Shown here piece after piece: positions 51,139 through 60,128 of a stretch of 64,000 nt of DNA. How positions within the stretch are numbered: the first letter of the stretch is position 1; each line of letters begins with the position of its first letter. The notes under the pieces were generated by a model, which searched no databases, was not told the origin of the DNA, and saw nothing but the letters and a program-made list of their open reading frames with translations. A program made the translations under genes and the position numbers. The stretch covers positions 62,001 to 126,000 of the IMG/VR virus record IMGVR_UViG_3300033997_000092; one strand, 5' to 3'. The DNA comes from a virus.

Positions 51139-51954
51139 TTACGCGAAAGAATGGCCGCGGATTATTGCTTCCAGCTTACCGAAGTAAGTAGGATTGAAGC
51201 CATAGACTTTCTGCCAGAATGTTAACAGGTCTTGGGCCAGGTTACTGCTGGACAGAGAAGCGAGTTCATCTGGAACAACAAGTTCAACGCCTTCGACTTT
51301 TGTTGTGCCGATAGTTACACCATCGATCAACTGGTCGCGGCCAATCGCATCAACATTGTCATTACCAGCAACTACATACAGTGTTTCGTTTTCGTTTTCG
51401 TCGATAACAGAGGCCGCAGCCACACCAAAACGCAGTTCGCCGCCTTGTACATAAGAGACATAATCGCCAGACTGGATGTTGTCGATAGTCTCAGCAGTGC
51501 GTGATAGCGACTGGAAGTAATGGTTGTCAGAACCAACACGTACAGTCGAGCAGCAGGCTTTCATCAATTCCTGAATTTCAGCAGGATTGTCAACGCCGTT
51601 AGCACGGACCAGGAAGTTGCCGTCTTCGCTCTGACGCAGAGACCACAGATTGTCTTCGTCGTCACGGTACATATTACGGCTAACGCTTACCATACCGTCA
51701 ATGTTACCTGACTGAGGAACAGGGATCGCATCGCGTGTAGGAGTAACGTGACCCACTAACAATGTGCGGATAGGGCTCATGTCGATAGTACGGAACGAAC
51801 CAGCAACAGCAATCATTTTGTTTTTAAACGCATTACGCACGCCAGTATGTACATGCTCAGCGCTTACTTTTTCAGTTACACCGTGAGTTACTGAAACTAC
51901 AACACGGGCGCCGCCAGGAATACCAGTGGCTTGAGTTATCTTAGTGTTGATCAT
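51139..51954 (-). CDS. Hypothetical virion-type protein, 271 aa
   Basis: The ATG at 51954 follows TTGGAGAAGATC; an upstream in-frame start at 52029 lies inside the previous gene. The protein begins MINTKITQATGIPGGARVVV and is rich in Val, Asp, Asn and Gly, with a segment DNLWSLRQSEDGNFLVRAN and a C-terminal helix FWQKVYGFNPTYFGKLEAII. I recognise no family. The strong terminator after it and its place downstream of the 391- and 379-aa structural-looking genes suggest a late virion component. Confidence 0.72.
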   Translation of the reverse strand: MINTKITQATGIPGGARVVVSVTHGVTEKVSAEHVHTGVRNAFKNKMIAVAGSFRTIDMSPIRTLLVGHVTPTRDAIPVPQSGNIDGMVSVSRNMYRDDEDNLWSLRQSEDGNFLVRANGVDNPAEIQELMKACCSTVRVGSDNHYFQSLSRTAETIDNIQSGDYVSYVQGGELRFGVAAASVIDENENETLYVVAGNDNVDAIGRDQLIDGVTIGTTKVEGVELVVPDELASLSSSNLAQDLLTFWQKVYGFNPTYFGKLEAIIRGHSFA

Positions 51955-51989
51955 CGATCTTCTCCAAAAAGTGTTTACACATGAATAAA

Positions 51990-53165
51990 TTATCGTACCT
52001 GACCACGAATACCAACAGAACGTATCCATGGGCCAGGTCCACGGAATACTTTTGTTGTAGGAGCAAGCAGTACGCGAGTAGCACCAAATGCAGCACCACG
52101 CGTAGGAGCTTTCGATCCGATAGAGCCGTCACCTGTCGTGTTACCAGTAGCGGCTAGTTGTTTTTTGTAGGGTTTGACTGTGTTCTCTAAGTCTGTTTCC
52201 AGACGACCCAAAGCAGCTTCGATTGATGGAGTACGGTCTACGTTTAAGTTGACGTCCTGACCAGCAAAGTCAAAAGCATGTGCACCTTCTGCAAGCAACT
52301 GTGCGCTTAGGATACTATGTGAAGCACAAATCAGCCAACACTCTAACAGTGTACCTTGCATATTCGTGCCGGTGAAAGCAGATAAATGCGGAGGATAACT
52401 GTTGAATTTCTGGAGTCCTCTATACAGATAGTTAACCATGTCACCTGCCGTGTATTGCAATGCAGGTATCACGTTGTCTAACTTGGCTCTGTCTATAAAC
52501 TGCTCAAGCATGTTCATAGCAACACCTATCTGCGGAGTGATTATCCACAAGTTGTAATTGAGTAGTTTGGGAATCATACGATTGCCATCAAAATACTCAA
52601 CTGATATAAGAACAGGCTCCAACCGAATCACAGATGAATCAACAGCAATCTGCATTTTAACCACAACTTGAGTGTTCGTGATTGTTAACGTAGCGTTGTT
52701 TGCATCATTCAGATTGACATTTTCAAGTATTGGTTCGTTGGATAACGACATATCTAAATGCAATGTGTCGGTCGTAGGATTAAAGCGTACAGGCAACACA
52801 AAAGTTATTGTTGTGTTTGCTCCACGAGCCATAGTAACAATGTCGGACTGTCGGTTCTCTGTAGATGGAAGTGCCGCAATCGATGAAGTATGGACATGGT
52901 GAATGCCCTCTTCGTCAAACAATTCCCAACGCAAATCCAGATATACTTCATCAGCAAGGTTCATGTACGGGATAGGCAAATTGATTTGCCACTCACCAGG
53001 AACCGTAGTGGGACTTCCTACTGCTTGGTATATGATAGATTTATCTGCATCGTACAATGAAACAAGTGGTCCTGTAGAACCGCTATCGGGCACAAGAGGA
53101 ACGCCGTATTCATCAACAATAGAAGCCGTAACAGGACGTGATGTACCTTCAACAATACGAAACAT
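51990..53165 (-). CDS. Probable virion structural protein, 391 aa
   Basis: N-terminal ~110 residues form a beta-sandwich-like domain (PLVSLYDADKSIIYQAVGSP; WQINLPIPYMNLADEVYLD) typical of phage baseplate or tail accessory proteins, followed by a second beta domain and a helical part (AMNMLEQFIDRAKLDNVIPA). The C-terminus is Gly/Thr/Arg-rich (GDGSIGSKAPTRGAAFGATR). No catalytic motif was seen. It lies 10 bases after the 379-aa gene, in a series of four structural-looking genes. Confidence 0.75.
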   Translation of the reverse strand: MFRIVEGTSRPVTASIVDEYGVPLVPDSGSTGPLVSLYDADKSIIYQAVGSPTTVPGEWQINLPIPYMNLADEVYLDLRWELFDEEGIHHVHTSSIAALPSTENRQSDIVTMARGANTTITFVLPVRFNPTTDTLHLDMSLSNEPILENVNLNDANNATLTITNTQVVVKMQIAVDSSVIRLEPVLISVEYFDGNRMIPKLLNYNLWIITPQIGVAMNMLEQFIDRAKLDNVIPALQYTAGDMVNYLYRGLQKFNSYPPHLSAFTGTNMQGTLLECWLICASHSILSAQLLAEGAHAFDFAGQDVNLNVDRTPSIEAALGRLETDLENTVKPYKKQLAATGNTTGDGSIGSKAPTRGAAFGATRVLLAPTTKVFRGPGPWIRSVGIRGQVR

Positions 53166-53175
53166 CTTTCTTTCC

Positions 53176-54315
53176 TTACGGTGCGTAAATCATACTGGTA
53201 CCCCACTGAATGACTTTAGCTGTCTGTTGATCTTGCCTTAAAAGCATAAGAGCCAAACGCTGTGGGTCATTAAAGAGTTCCAACATAACTTTGAATTGTG
53301 GATATTCGGTCTTGTCAACGGACTTTGTATACTGTACGTTTAAGTGCATCAAAAAATCGTCAGCACCAGAAGATTTTGGATTCAGTCCAAACGAACCAGG
53401 CTCAATTGCTCCGTACAACAAATACAAAGCACAGAATAACTGGTTATCTTCAACACGTAAAGTGCCGTTGCTGAAAGTCCGAATTAAATGGATTGCTTTA
53501 CGTAGACCTGTAGCAACATATTGAACCAAACCTTCAGGCTCCTCAGGGTCGTACATCCAAGATACGTTCGAGTCGGAGGGGTCAACATACGTCAACAGAT
53601 TCATTATGAAGTACAGGTAAAAGTCAGGAGTAACCAAACGTGGAACAATCAAGTTACTGTAGTCTGTCCACACGTACTTGTTGTATATCCAATATCCGAT
53701 TGGTACATCACGGAACAATATTGTCGGAGCTTTCATCATGTACAGAGAACGAAGCAGCGTAACCGACCGATCATAATAAATATCGGAATTGTACCAGCCT
53801 CGTGGATGCAAAACAAAACTCTTTGTACACATACCGACAATGTTATAAAGCTTAGTCAAGTCCCGTGTAGTGTTGAAGTCCAGACCAAAATCAGAAGCTT
53901 GTTGGAATGTAAGTGAAATAGTCATGTAGTCTCCATCGACTTCACGGCTACCCCATATAAAATCATAACCAAGCAACTTCATCATTCCGGACGGAGAACG
54001 CAATCTTGCTTTAACATTTGGTCGAGGCGTTATACTGAACGTAAATACAATAACTGCCGCACTCGGTATATTTGCCTTACTAACATCGACATCAGAATAA
54101 CCAACGCTAAAGCCTTGCTTCACACTTGTAATGTTGACAAGGCTAAACATCTGATTACGGACAATAGCAAAGCTGTAGTCTTCCAGAAGATTATACAGGT
54201 AGTCAAGCAAGCGCCCGGTACCTGTACTCTGAGAAGCAAACGTACTGGGTTTCACCCCTCCAACAAGTCCTGCGGTGGGGTTAACCTTGAAATTTGTTCC
54301 GAAGGACTGGTGCAT
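53176..54315 (-). CDS. Probable virion structural protein, 379 aa
   Basis: Not recognised by name. The N-terminus (MHQSFGTNFKVNPTAGLVGG) is followed by a mixed alpha/beta body with many Tyr and Trp residues (GYWIYNKYVWTDYSNLIVP). Such compositions and the genetic position between the 427- and 391-aa proteins suggest a tail, neck or baseplate component. Its ATG overlaps the stop of the 427-aa gene by one base (TAATG), so translation is coupled. Confidence 0.75.
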   Translation of the reverse strand: MHQSFGTNFKVNPTAGLVGGVKPSTFASQSTGTGRLLDYLYNLLEDYSFAIVRNQMFSLVNITSVKQGFSVGYSDVDVSKANIPSAAVIVFTFSITPRPNVKARLRSPSGMMKLLGYDFIWGSREVDGDYMTISLTFQQASDFGLDFNTTRDLTKLYNIVGMCTKSFVLHPRGWYNSDIYYDRSVTLLRSLYMMKAPTILFRDVPIGYWIYNKYVWTDYSNLIVPRLVTPDFYLYFIMNLLTYVDPSDSNVSWMYDPEEPEGLVQYVATGLRKAIHLIRTFSNGTLRVEDNQLFCALYLLYGAIEPGSFGLNPKSSGADDFLMHLNVQYTKSVDKTEYPQFKVMLELFNDPQRLALMLLRQDQQTAKVIQWGTSMIYAP

Positions 54316-55598
54316 TACAAACTCTGCTTAATAGAAGCGATTTGCTGTGGAGTAAGTTCCAATACGTCAGCAATTTGACGCAACTTGTTCGCATTGATTT
54401 CTGCTTTGTCACGTTTGCCTTGTGCCGTAATATAGAAGCGATAAACAGGACGACCGTCACGGCGACTGATAGCACGGATGCGCTGGATGCTGTTACGCGA
54501 ACCTTGTAACTTGCTGCGGAATATAGTAGACAAAGAACCCATAATAGATTCCAGTGCAGACTTTTCTTCGGCATCAGTTAAACCAGGAACTAAACTTACC
54601 CAAACTTCATCGTTACGGACACCAACGCTCTTGATTGAAGAGGATGATTCTGGCAAAGAAGAATTTTTCAGGTGCTTAGTCGTGTGCTTCAACACTTTGC
54701 GATCCTGATGTGCACGGAAGCTATCCACAGCCAACAACGTATTAATACGGCGTTTGAGTTCTGAGGAATTCTCAACAGTCTTACCGACAGCGAATGATCC
54801 AGGAACCATGTGGTCTTTAACAGCGGTAAGTGCGTGGTGCAACTCACCTGTGTCCATGTCCAGAATACCTGTAAGCACGAAAGCATAGCTGTCGTACACA
54901 TGGCCTTCTTCATTCATAAAATCGTTGATGAAGATGTAAGTCTGGTAATGGATAACTGAACTATCAGCGCCAGCAGGGTAGATGAATGTTTTAGATTCGA
55001 TGCCACTATAGCTTCCTTTATCCAAAATAGATTCAAGGTGCTTAATACAAGCTGCAACAATACCTGTATGTGGCTTCGGCTTTGTCTTCTTAGCAATTTT
55101 AGCCATAGCAGCAAGCTGCTTGTCTAGCGCATCTTTTGCCTGTTTCTTCAAGGCTTGAATAGATTTCAATGCGGCAGAACGGCCAGACATATCTGATAGA
55201 CTACCAGACATCAGGACCTGCTCAGCTACTTCAAGCTCAGCTATATCCTGAGACAAACGATCAAGTGCTTTACTATCACGTTGTAAGTGTTTCAGATCAG
55301 GAGCTTCAAAGTTTTCAAGTACGGCACGCATAGATGGAATACGTGCACCAGAACGGCGTGAAGTAGGAGCTGCATCATCTAACAGATCACCAAGCTCACG
55401 CGCATTTGAAAGAGATTGCATGTCCAGTTTAATGCTGACAGTACGGACACTGGAAACACTCTTTAAAAGGGCTTCAGCATTTTCTTCAATTTCTTCAACG
55501 GAATCAGCCACAGGAGCCAATATATCCAAAAGCTGTTTGATACTGCGGGCTTCTCTCAGCTTTTTGATTACGGTAGAGTTTTTATTTGGTTTAGCCAT
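54315..55598 (-). CDS. Hypothetical protein, 427 aa
   Basis: Not recognised. The N-terminal ~180 residues are helical and charged with coiled-coil potential (DSVEEIEENAEALLKSV; ALDRLSQDIAELEVAEQVLM). The central part has a beta-rich domain (TGIVAACIKHLESILDKGS; YQTYIFINDFMNEEGHVYDS) and the C-terminus is basic and helical, ending TPQQIASIKQSL. It opens the 55.6-51.1 kb structural unit directly downstream of a bidirectional-looking hairpin. The start follows TAGGACCC. Confidence 0.72.
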   Translation of the reverse strand: MAKPNKNSTVIKKLREARSIKQLLDILAPVADSVEEIEENAEALLKSVSSVRTVSIKLDMQSLSNARELGDLLDDAAPTSRRSGARIPSMRAVLENFEAPDLKHLQRDSKALDRLSQDIAELEVAEQVLMSGSLSDMSGRSAALKSIQALKKQAKDALDKQLAAMAKIAKKTKPKPHTGIVAACIKHLESILDKGSYSGIESKTFIYPAGADSSVIHYQTYIFINDFMNEEGHVYDSYAFVLTGILDMDTGELHHALTAVKDHMVPGSFAVGKTVENSSELKRRINTLLAVDSFRAHQDRKVLKHTTKHLKNSSLPESSSSIKSVGVRNDEVWVSLVPGLTDAEEKSALESIMGSLSTIFRSKLQGSRNSIQRIRAISRRDGRPVYRFYITAQGKRDKAEINANKLRQIADVLELTPQQIASIKQSL

Positions 55599-55616
55599 GA
55601 TTGGGTCCTAGAAAAC

Positions 55617-55645
55617 AAAAAAGGGCCAGTAGTTAGCTGGCCCTT
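55617..55645 (-). terminator. Terminator after the histone-like gene, likely bidirectional
   Basis: AAGGGCCAG / CTGGCCCTT (55645-55637 with 55629-55621) around a 7-base loop, with T-runs on the minus side (TTTTTTGTTTTC) and TTTT on the other. It lies 58 bases after the 235-aa gene stop and 19 bases before the 427-aa gene. Confidence 0.82.
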
Positions 55646-55702
55646 TTAGGGATAATAACTACAATTCACTTGCAGTTAAATTATCAAATCGGCTGACTAA
55701 TA

Positions 55703-56410
55703 TTAGGCAGCTTTAGCTTTCTTTGTTCTGCGAGGTTTCTTCGCAGCAGGAGCAGCGGCTGGAGCAGCGGCAGCAACTGGTTTAGCTTTCTTCACGCGGG
55801 TCTTTTTCGCAGCAGGAGCGGCACCACCGGCAGAAGCAGCTTTAGCTTTCTTTTTGCGAACTGGCGCTTTGTAGCCCTTAGGAGCTTTTGCCATTTTCGC
55901 TTTCAGAGCAGCGGCCTGTTTCTTCTTCAGTGCAACACCAGCTTTAGCAACTGCGGAAGCAGCTTTCTTCTTAGCAGCAGCCATTGCTTTCTGGTAAGCA
56001 GCACGTTGCTTAACCTTCAGTGCTTTCAGGCCAGCTTTAAACGCAGCAACTTTTTTCTTCAGTGCAGCGGTCTGAGCCGGGGTACGTTTAACAGTACCTG
56101 CTTTGCCTTCACGTTTTTCACGCAGGAACTTAGCACGGGCTGCGCGTTTTTTCTTTTCAGCCGGGGTCATTGTGCGTTCGCGGGCTTTGCGCTCTTTGTT
56201 TGCCTTTGCTTTTTCAGCGGCCGTCATTTTTTTCTTTGGACGACCAGCATCGGCAGCTTTCTGAGCAGCGGTACGTTTTTTCACAGGGTCTTTAACACCG
56301 ACCGGCTTTTTGGTTTTCTTTGCAACTGGTGCCTTAGCAGCAGTTGATTTTTTCGCTTTGGTTTTCTTTGCAGCAGGTTTAGCCGCGGAAGTTTTTTTCT
56401 TGATAGCCAT
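55703..56410 (-). CDS. Histone H1-like Lys/Ala-rich DNA-binding protein, 235 aa
   Basis: About a third of the residues are Lys or Arg and nearly as many are Ala, in AAKK/KKAK-type repeats (AAKPAAKKTKAKKSTAAK), closely resembling the C-terminal tail of histone H1 and bacterial AlgP/Hc1-like proteins. GRPKKK near 56 is an AT-hook-like core. Such proteins bind DNA non-specifically and could condense phage DNA in the head or coat host DNA. It forms its own transcription unit, with a ~115-base leader and a strong terminator, suggesting separate, high-level expression. Low complexity makes homology unreliable. Confidence 0.82.
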   Translation of the reverse strand: MAIKKKTSAAKPAAKKTKAKKSTAAKAPVAKKTKKPVGVKDPVKKRTAAQKAADAGRPKKKMTAAEKAKANKERKARERTMTPAEKKKRAARAKFLREKREGKAGTVKRTPAQTAALKKKVAAFKAGLKALKVKQRAAYQKAMAAAKKKAASAVAKAGVALKKKQAAALKAKMAKAPKGYKAPVRKKKAKAASAGGAAPAAKKTRVKKAKPVAAAAPAAAPAAKKPRRTKKAKAA

Positions 56411-56524
56411 GATGGGCTCTCCTAAACAAGTGACAATTGAACTTTAGTCTGCCTCTCCAGATGAAGTCCTCTCACAAACTTCATACTAAAAAATTACTAT
56501 AGTAATCGTAGCAAATAAAAAATT
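56411..56524 (-). promoter_or_regulatory. Leader of the histone-like gene: palindrome and stem-loop
   Basis: The gap after the SbcD-like gene contains a perfect 14-base palindrome ATTACTATAGTAAT (56493-56506) followed on the minus strand by six T residues, which could act as a weak terminator for the upstream operon or as an operator. Downstream, ATGAAGT / ACTTCAT (56461-56467 with 56478-56484) forms a stem-loop in the probable 5' leader. An AGGAG ribosome binding site precedes the ATG. No convincing sigma-70-type promoter pair was seen. Confidence 0.45.
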
Positions 56525-57577
56525 CTATACTTGTTGTGAAAAAATTTTATCTAAAGATTTGTTAACAATTTTTGTTGCTTGCTTACGGAGATCTTTACTT
56601 AAACCTTTTTGTTTTAGGAAAGCACTTAGTCCTTCAACAGGATTTATTTTTGGAATTTCCGAAATAGTTTCACGGAAAGAATCAACGTCATCGGTGACAA
56701 CACGATTGTCTTTTGTCTCAACAATCTTATCGATGTTAGGAATATCCTTGCGGAGATTCTTTGGAACTATTACATCTTTGTCGATGAACAAACGGTAACG
56801 GACTCGCTTGTCTGCTTTGAGATCGGCAAACTGTTTTTGTTTTGTGATAATAACTGTTTCAAGAACAAAGTTAGGAAATGACTCGATGTAATCCCATTTA
56901 ACTTTTAACTTACCGTCTTTATACTTAGCGCGGAACTCAACGAATCCTTTAGGACCTGACTCGCCGAAATTCTTTTGATACAAATTGCCGACTAACACAA
57001 CACGGCGCGACTTCAAGTATTGATGCTTATGAATATGACCGCCGAATGTGAAACTTCCTTCAGCCAGCTCGACATCTTCACGTACTTTAAGTGGTCGCCC
57101 GTTGTCACCAACAGCACCAGACACGTTAGCATGGATGAAGTTGATACAAGGCTTAGACTGAGAATCTGGACTACGAAATGGAAATGGGCAGAAGTTTAGT
57201 AAGACACCGCCAAGCTTCATAGTTGTCTTAGAGCTAACGATCTTAACGGTTTTCAACATTGAGAATTCAGCGAAGGATTCAAACAGGTCCATAGAAGACA
57301 TTTTGTTATCGCCGAAGTCGTGATTGCCTTTCATATAGATTGTTGTTATCAGGCCATCGTAGTGTGCCCAAATAGAAAGTAGTTCACGACAGCTTTCAGC
57401 GGTCATCTTATAGCTATCGGATATATCACCAGGAACTATAACGTACTTGATGCCGCTCTTAACAGCGTACTCATAAACTTTACGGACTTCGGCACCGACC
57501 ATCTTAGCATGATCGTCAGGGAAATGATTTATCAATCCGTCGAAATGCCAATCACTTGTAACAAGGGCGTGTAACAT
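56525..57577 (-). CDS. SbcD/Mre11-type nuclease subunit (T4 gp47-like), 350 aa
   Basis: A calcineurin-like metallophosphoesterase with all core motifs: TSDWHFDG (DxH), VPGDISDSY (GDxxD), MKGNHDFGD (GNHD), NFIHANVSG, and TFGGHIHKHQ (GHxH). It pairs with the SbcC/Rad50-like ATPase encoded at 60129-62513 to process DNA ends during recombination-dependent replication. The ATG at 57577 follows TTTGAGGAC; an upstream TTG at 57589 overlaps the ribosome binding site. The C-terminal ~130 residues would be the capping domain and the ATPase-binding helices. Confidence 0.9.
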   Translation of the reverse strand: MLHALVTSDWHFDGLINHFPDDHAKMVGAEVRKVYEYAVKSGIKYVIVPGDISDSYKMTAESCRELLSIWAHYDGLITTIYMKGNHDFGDNKMSSMDLFESFAEFSMLKTVKIVSSKTTMKLGGVLLNFCPFPFRSPDSQSKPCINFIHANVSGAVGDNGRPLKVREDVELAEGSFTFGGHIHKHQYLKSRRVVLVGNLYQKNFGESGPKGFVEFRAKYKDGKLKVKWDYIESFPNFVLETVIITKQKQFADLKADKRVRYRLFIDKDVIVPKNLRKDIPNIDKIVETKDNRVVTDDVDSFRETISEIPKINPVEGLSAFLKQKGLSKDLRKQATKIVNKSLDKIFSQQV

Positions 57578-57585
57578 AGAGGTCC

Positions 57586-57852
57586 TCAAACAAAAACAAT
57601 ACAGGAGATCAGTTCATCAATAGCTTGTTGTTTAATCCTAGATGGAACTTTGATGTCAGGACGTTTTATAGTAGCAAGACATTCCGTAGCAGGATCCCAC
57701 TGTGCGACATTCTGCCACTTACCATCAACAAGTTTACGAAGACGATAGGAGACCAGTGTCATTTCAACACGGTCTCCGTAACGAAGTAAGCAGAACTCAA
57801 ACATCCGCTCTTTAGTTTTCTTCTTCGACAGTTCTTTGATTACTATTGTCAT
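57586..57852 (-). CDS. Hypothetical small protein, 88 aa
   Basis: Not recognised. It lies between the 207-aa gene, which it overlaps by 41 bases, and the SbcD-like gene. The ATG at 57852 is 13 bases from GGAG, while a TTG three codons earlier has a 4-base spacing, so the start is uncertain. Beta-rich with several basic residues (MTLVSYRLRKLVDGKWQNV). Confidence 0.65.
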   Translation of the reverse strand: MTIVIKELSKKKTKERMFEFCLLRYGDRVEMTLVSYRLRKLVDGKWQNVAQWDPATECLATIKRPDIKVPSRIKQQAIDELISCIVFV

Positions 57853-58435
57853 TTGAATCAATGATCTCCAACATCACTTTGCCTAAGTGTGTTAAAAACG
57901 TAGGAGTAAAACGAATTGCCGTAGTATTGCCTGTTCCCATATTATAGGATTGCAGGTCAACAATGTGTTTTGATATTATTCCGGCTTGCTCAAACGGAAG
58001 AATCAAATTGCGTAACGCTCTGATAGTGGACTGCTTGTCATTGCATGGAAGAAACGCAGGCGTATCTTTGAACTTTTTGAAAGTAGGCAACTGCCCGTAG
58101 TTTTGTCTAACAGACAGATACATCTTGGCCAGCTCAACAAGTACAGAACATGAATCACCTGCATCCGCTGGAATGCGGCGATTGTCACGAACAAAATAGG
58201 CGAAGTCAAACATATCTTTAAGATTGTTGACACACAACAAATAAATAAAATCGCGCATGTGCTTTGTGATAGTTGCTTTAGTTGACAGCTCCTGAGAGAT
58301 CAGGCTAACAAACAAAGGTTCACAAACAACATTACCTTCTTCGGTACTTACACGTTGAGCATGATGCAAAACAGCAATAACATTCGCAGCAATTTCTTCA
58401 CGCAGATTTAGGTTTACGCTTTCTTGATTTATCAT
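57812..58435 (-). CDS. Hypothetical protein, 207 aa
   Basis: Not recognised. Predicted helical, with a central segment FIYLLCVNNLKDMFDFAYFV and a C-terminal segment FTPTFLTHLGKVMLEIID that resembles a winged-helix C-terminal half, only as an impression. The ATG at 58435 is taken because it has a weak GGAT before it; an earlier start at 58480 would overlap the 277-aa gene by 83 bases. It belongs to the recombination operon. Confidence 0.65.
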   Translation of the reverse strand: MINQESVNLNLREEIAANVIAVLHHAQRVSTEEGNVVCEPLFVSLISQELSTKATITKHMRDFIYLLCVNNLKDMFDFAYFVRDNRRIPADAGDSCSVLVELAKMYLSVRQNYGQLPTFKKFKDTPAFLPCNDKQSTIRALRNLILPFEQAGIISKHIVDLQSYNMGTGNTTAIRFTPTFLTHLGKVMLEIIDSNDNSNQRTVEEEN

Positions 58436-59231
58436 TTGATTTATCCATGTATTGGTCAACGTCGATTTTCTTCTCGACATCGTTTTTCAATGACTGTAGT
58501 AAGTAGCGCATTTCATAGGCGCTGACTTCATGTTTCTTGGCAACAACATCAGCATCTTCCATTGATTTGGATTCTGCGAAAGCTTGCTGGAGCCTTAGTG
58601 AAACAGGATTTGATAAGATAGGTAACAGGTTGTCACGCATCTTTTTAGTAATGGTTAAAGTCTCGTTCAAGGCGTCAAGTTTAGCGAGGAGCTTTTTACT
58701 GGACCATCCTTCGATGAAGAACCGTGCACACAAAATACGTACTGGCTTTTGGTGTGTCTTAGGAGGAAGCATGTATATGAATGTCATTAAGGCATTCAGA
58801 ACAGATCCTTTGCGTGTGTCTTCTATAAGACTATTTACATAATTGGTCTTCCTGCGTTTTACAGGCCGTTCTTTAGCACGGTCTATAACAGTCAAATCCA
58901 AGAAATCCAGAAATTCCAATTCGGTTAAATCGTTAGCTGTCTTTGTACGGACCAAATCAAGATAACGAATACCTGTATAGTCAAGGAGAGTAGGATGACC
59001 GTCAAACAGGAAAATATTCTTGTTGCGGGTAATCGGATGATTGAAAGCTCTCCAGTTCTTTGAAATGTCTGGAGAGCCAACTATCAATATATTTGGTTTG
59101 CGGATTTTCTTATCTAATGAAATCAAAGCACCTGGAGCAAGGATATGAAAATCTGCCTTGCGTCCTGAGGCATGCAGGTCACGGATTAATTCATCGGGGC
59201 TATGACAGCACACCCCAAAAATTCTAGCCAT
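58398..59231 (-). CDS. Hypothetical protein, 277 aa
   Basis: No family recognised. The N-terminal ~115 residues look alpha/beta with Rossmann-like strands (FHILAPGALISLD; NILIVGSPDISKNW), the rest helical and basic, ending KSNDKSRKRKPKSA. It overlaps the DHH-like gene by 8 bases and follows the SbcC-like gene, so it may be a replication or recombination accessory factor. Confidence 0.7.
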   Translation of the reverse strand: MARIFGVCCHSPDELIRDLHASGRKADFHILAPGALISLDKKIRKPNILIVGSPDISKNWRAFNHPITRNKNIFLFDGHPTLLDYTGIRYLDLVRTKTANDLTELEFLDFLDLTVIDRAKERPVKRRKTNYVNSLIEDTRKGSVLNALMTFIYMLPPKTHQKPVRILCARFFIEGWSSKKLLAKLDALNETLTITKKMRDNLLPILSNPVSLRLQQAFAESKSMEDADVVAKKHEVSAYEMRYLLQSLKNDVEKKIDVDQYMDKSNDKSRKRKPKSA

Positions 59232-60123
59232 TCAATCTCTCCATTATGTCAGAGAATGTAATGTCCTCTGTCGTGATAAATCCAGCTATCCTGTCATTAC
59301 CGAAACCGCCAAAACGATCTGCTATACGGCTGGCGGCTACAGCAGTACCGTAGTTTGTAAGCACAGACCAAGTACGTATTGGTTTAGGAGAACAAGCAGG
59401 ACGGGTTATATCAAACAACACGTAAATATCGTGTTCCTGTTTGTTCGCACAATTGTAGAAACTGGCATTCAATTTACGTGGACAGTTTACAACACCTACA
59501 CTGAACGTATTGTTGTCCAGCGTCAGTGTGTAGGTAGCCATGTCTTGGCCTAACAAAGAGCCGAATATGTTCTTGAAGTTGAAGTAGTGGAAACCATCAG
59601 TAACAATGTTAGGCAACTGAGCCGGATCCAAGAACAACTGAGCATGATTAAAGATGTCTTCGTCACTGAGTCCAACAACAACACTAGCTATACCGTAATA
59701 AGCATACAGACTGTTTTGGATAATGGACTTTGACTTAATAACATCCTCGATGTACTCGAACACAGTCGGTATAATACGCGCAGGATGAAACAAGCCCCAC
59801 GTAGAGACACAACAACTGCGGTCCTCTATTGTCTTACATTGAAACTTTGTTCCACTATATTCAAAATCATCGAAACGGTTAAGTCCTATAACAATAACAG
59901 TGGACGCATAGAGTGCCAACTGCCTTAACTGATCGATTGAAAAGTCCAGGCCCAAAATATATAGGCGATCAAGCTTCTCTGGTATAGTAGATCCCAACAA
60001 ACAAATAGTTGGATAATCTATTTCGCGGTAGACTGCACGGCTACGCAAAGCAGTACGTGCAGCAACGGCAGCAGCAACACCATCTAAAGTGTGGCGGTTA
60101 AATAAAACAAGTGTAGATTCCAT
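59224..60123 (-). CDS. DHH-family-like phosphoesterase with degraded catalytic motifs, 299 aa
   Basis: The outline matches DHH/DHHA1 phosphoesterases (RecJ, NrnA, oligoribonuclease-type): N-terminal LFNRHTLDGVAAAVAARTAL mirrors the fHxDxDGxxAAxi motif, LYILGLDFS mirrors motif II, VIVIGLNRFDDF sits where the DHH motif should be, and the C-terminal RFGGFGNDRIAGF matches the DHHA1 GGGHPxAAGF signature. However, the Asp between His and LDG and the DHH triad itself are replaced, so metal-dependent catalysis is doubtful. It may be a binding protein or pseudoenzyme in the SbcCD operon. Confidence 0.68.
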   Translation of the reverse strand: MESTLVLFNRHTLDGVAAAVAARTALRSRAVYREIDYPTICLLGSTIPEKLDRLYILGLDFSIDQLRQLALYASTVIVIGLNRFDDFEYSGTKFQCKTIEDRSCCVSTWGLFHPARIIPTVFEYIEDVIKSKSIIQNSLYAYYGIASVVVGLSDEDIFNHAQLFLDPAQLPNIVTDGFHYFNFKNIFGSLLGQDMATYTLTLDNNTFSVGVVNCPRKLNASFYNCANKQEHDIYVLFDITRPACSPKPIRTWSVLTNYGTAVAASRIADRFGGFGNDRIAGFITTEDITFSDIMERLNG

Positions 60124-60128
60124 GCAAT

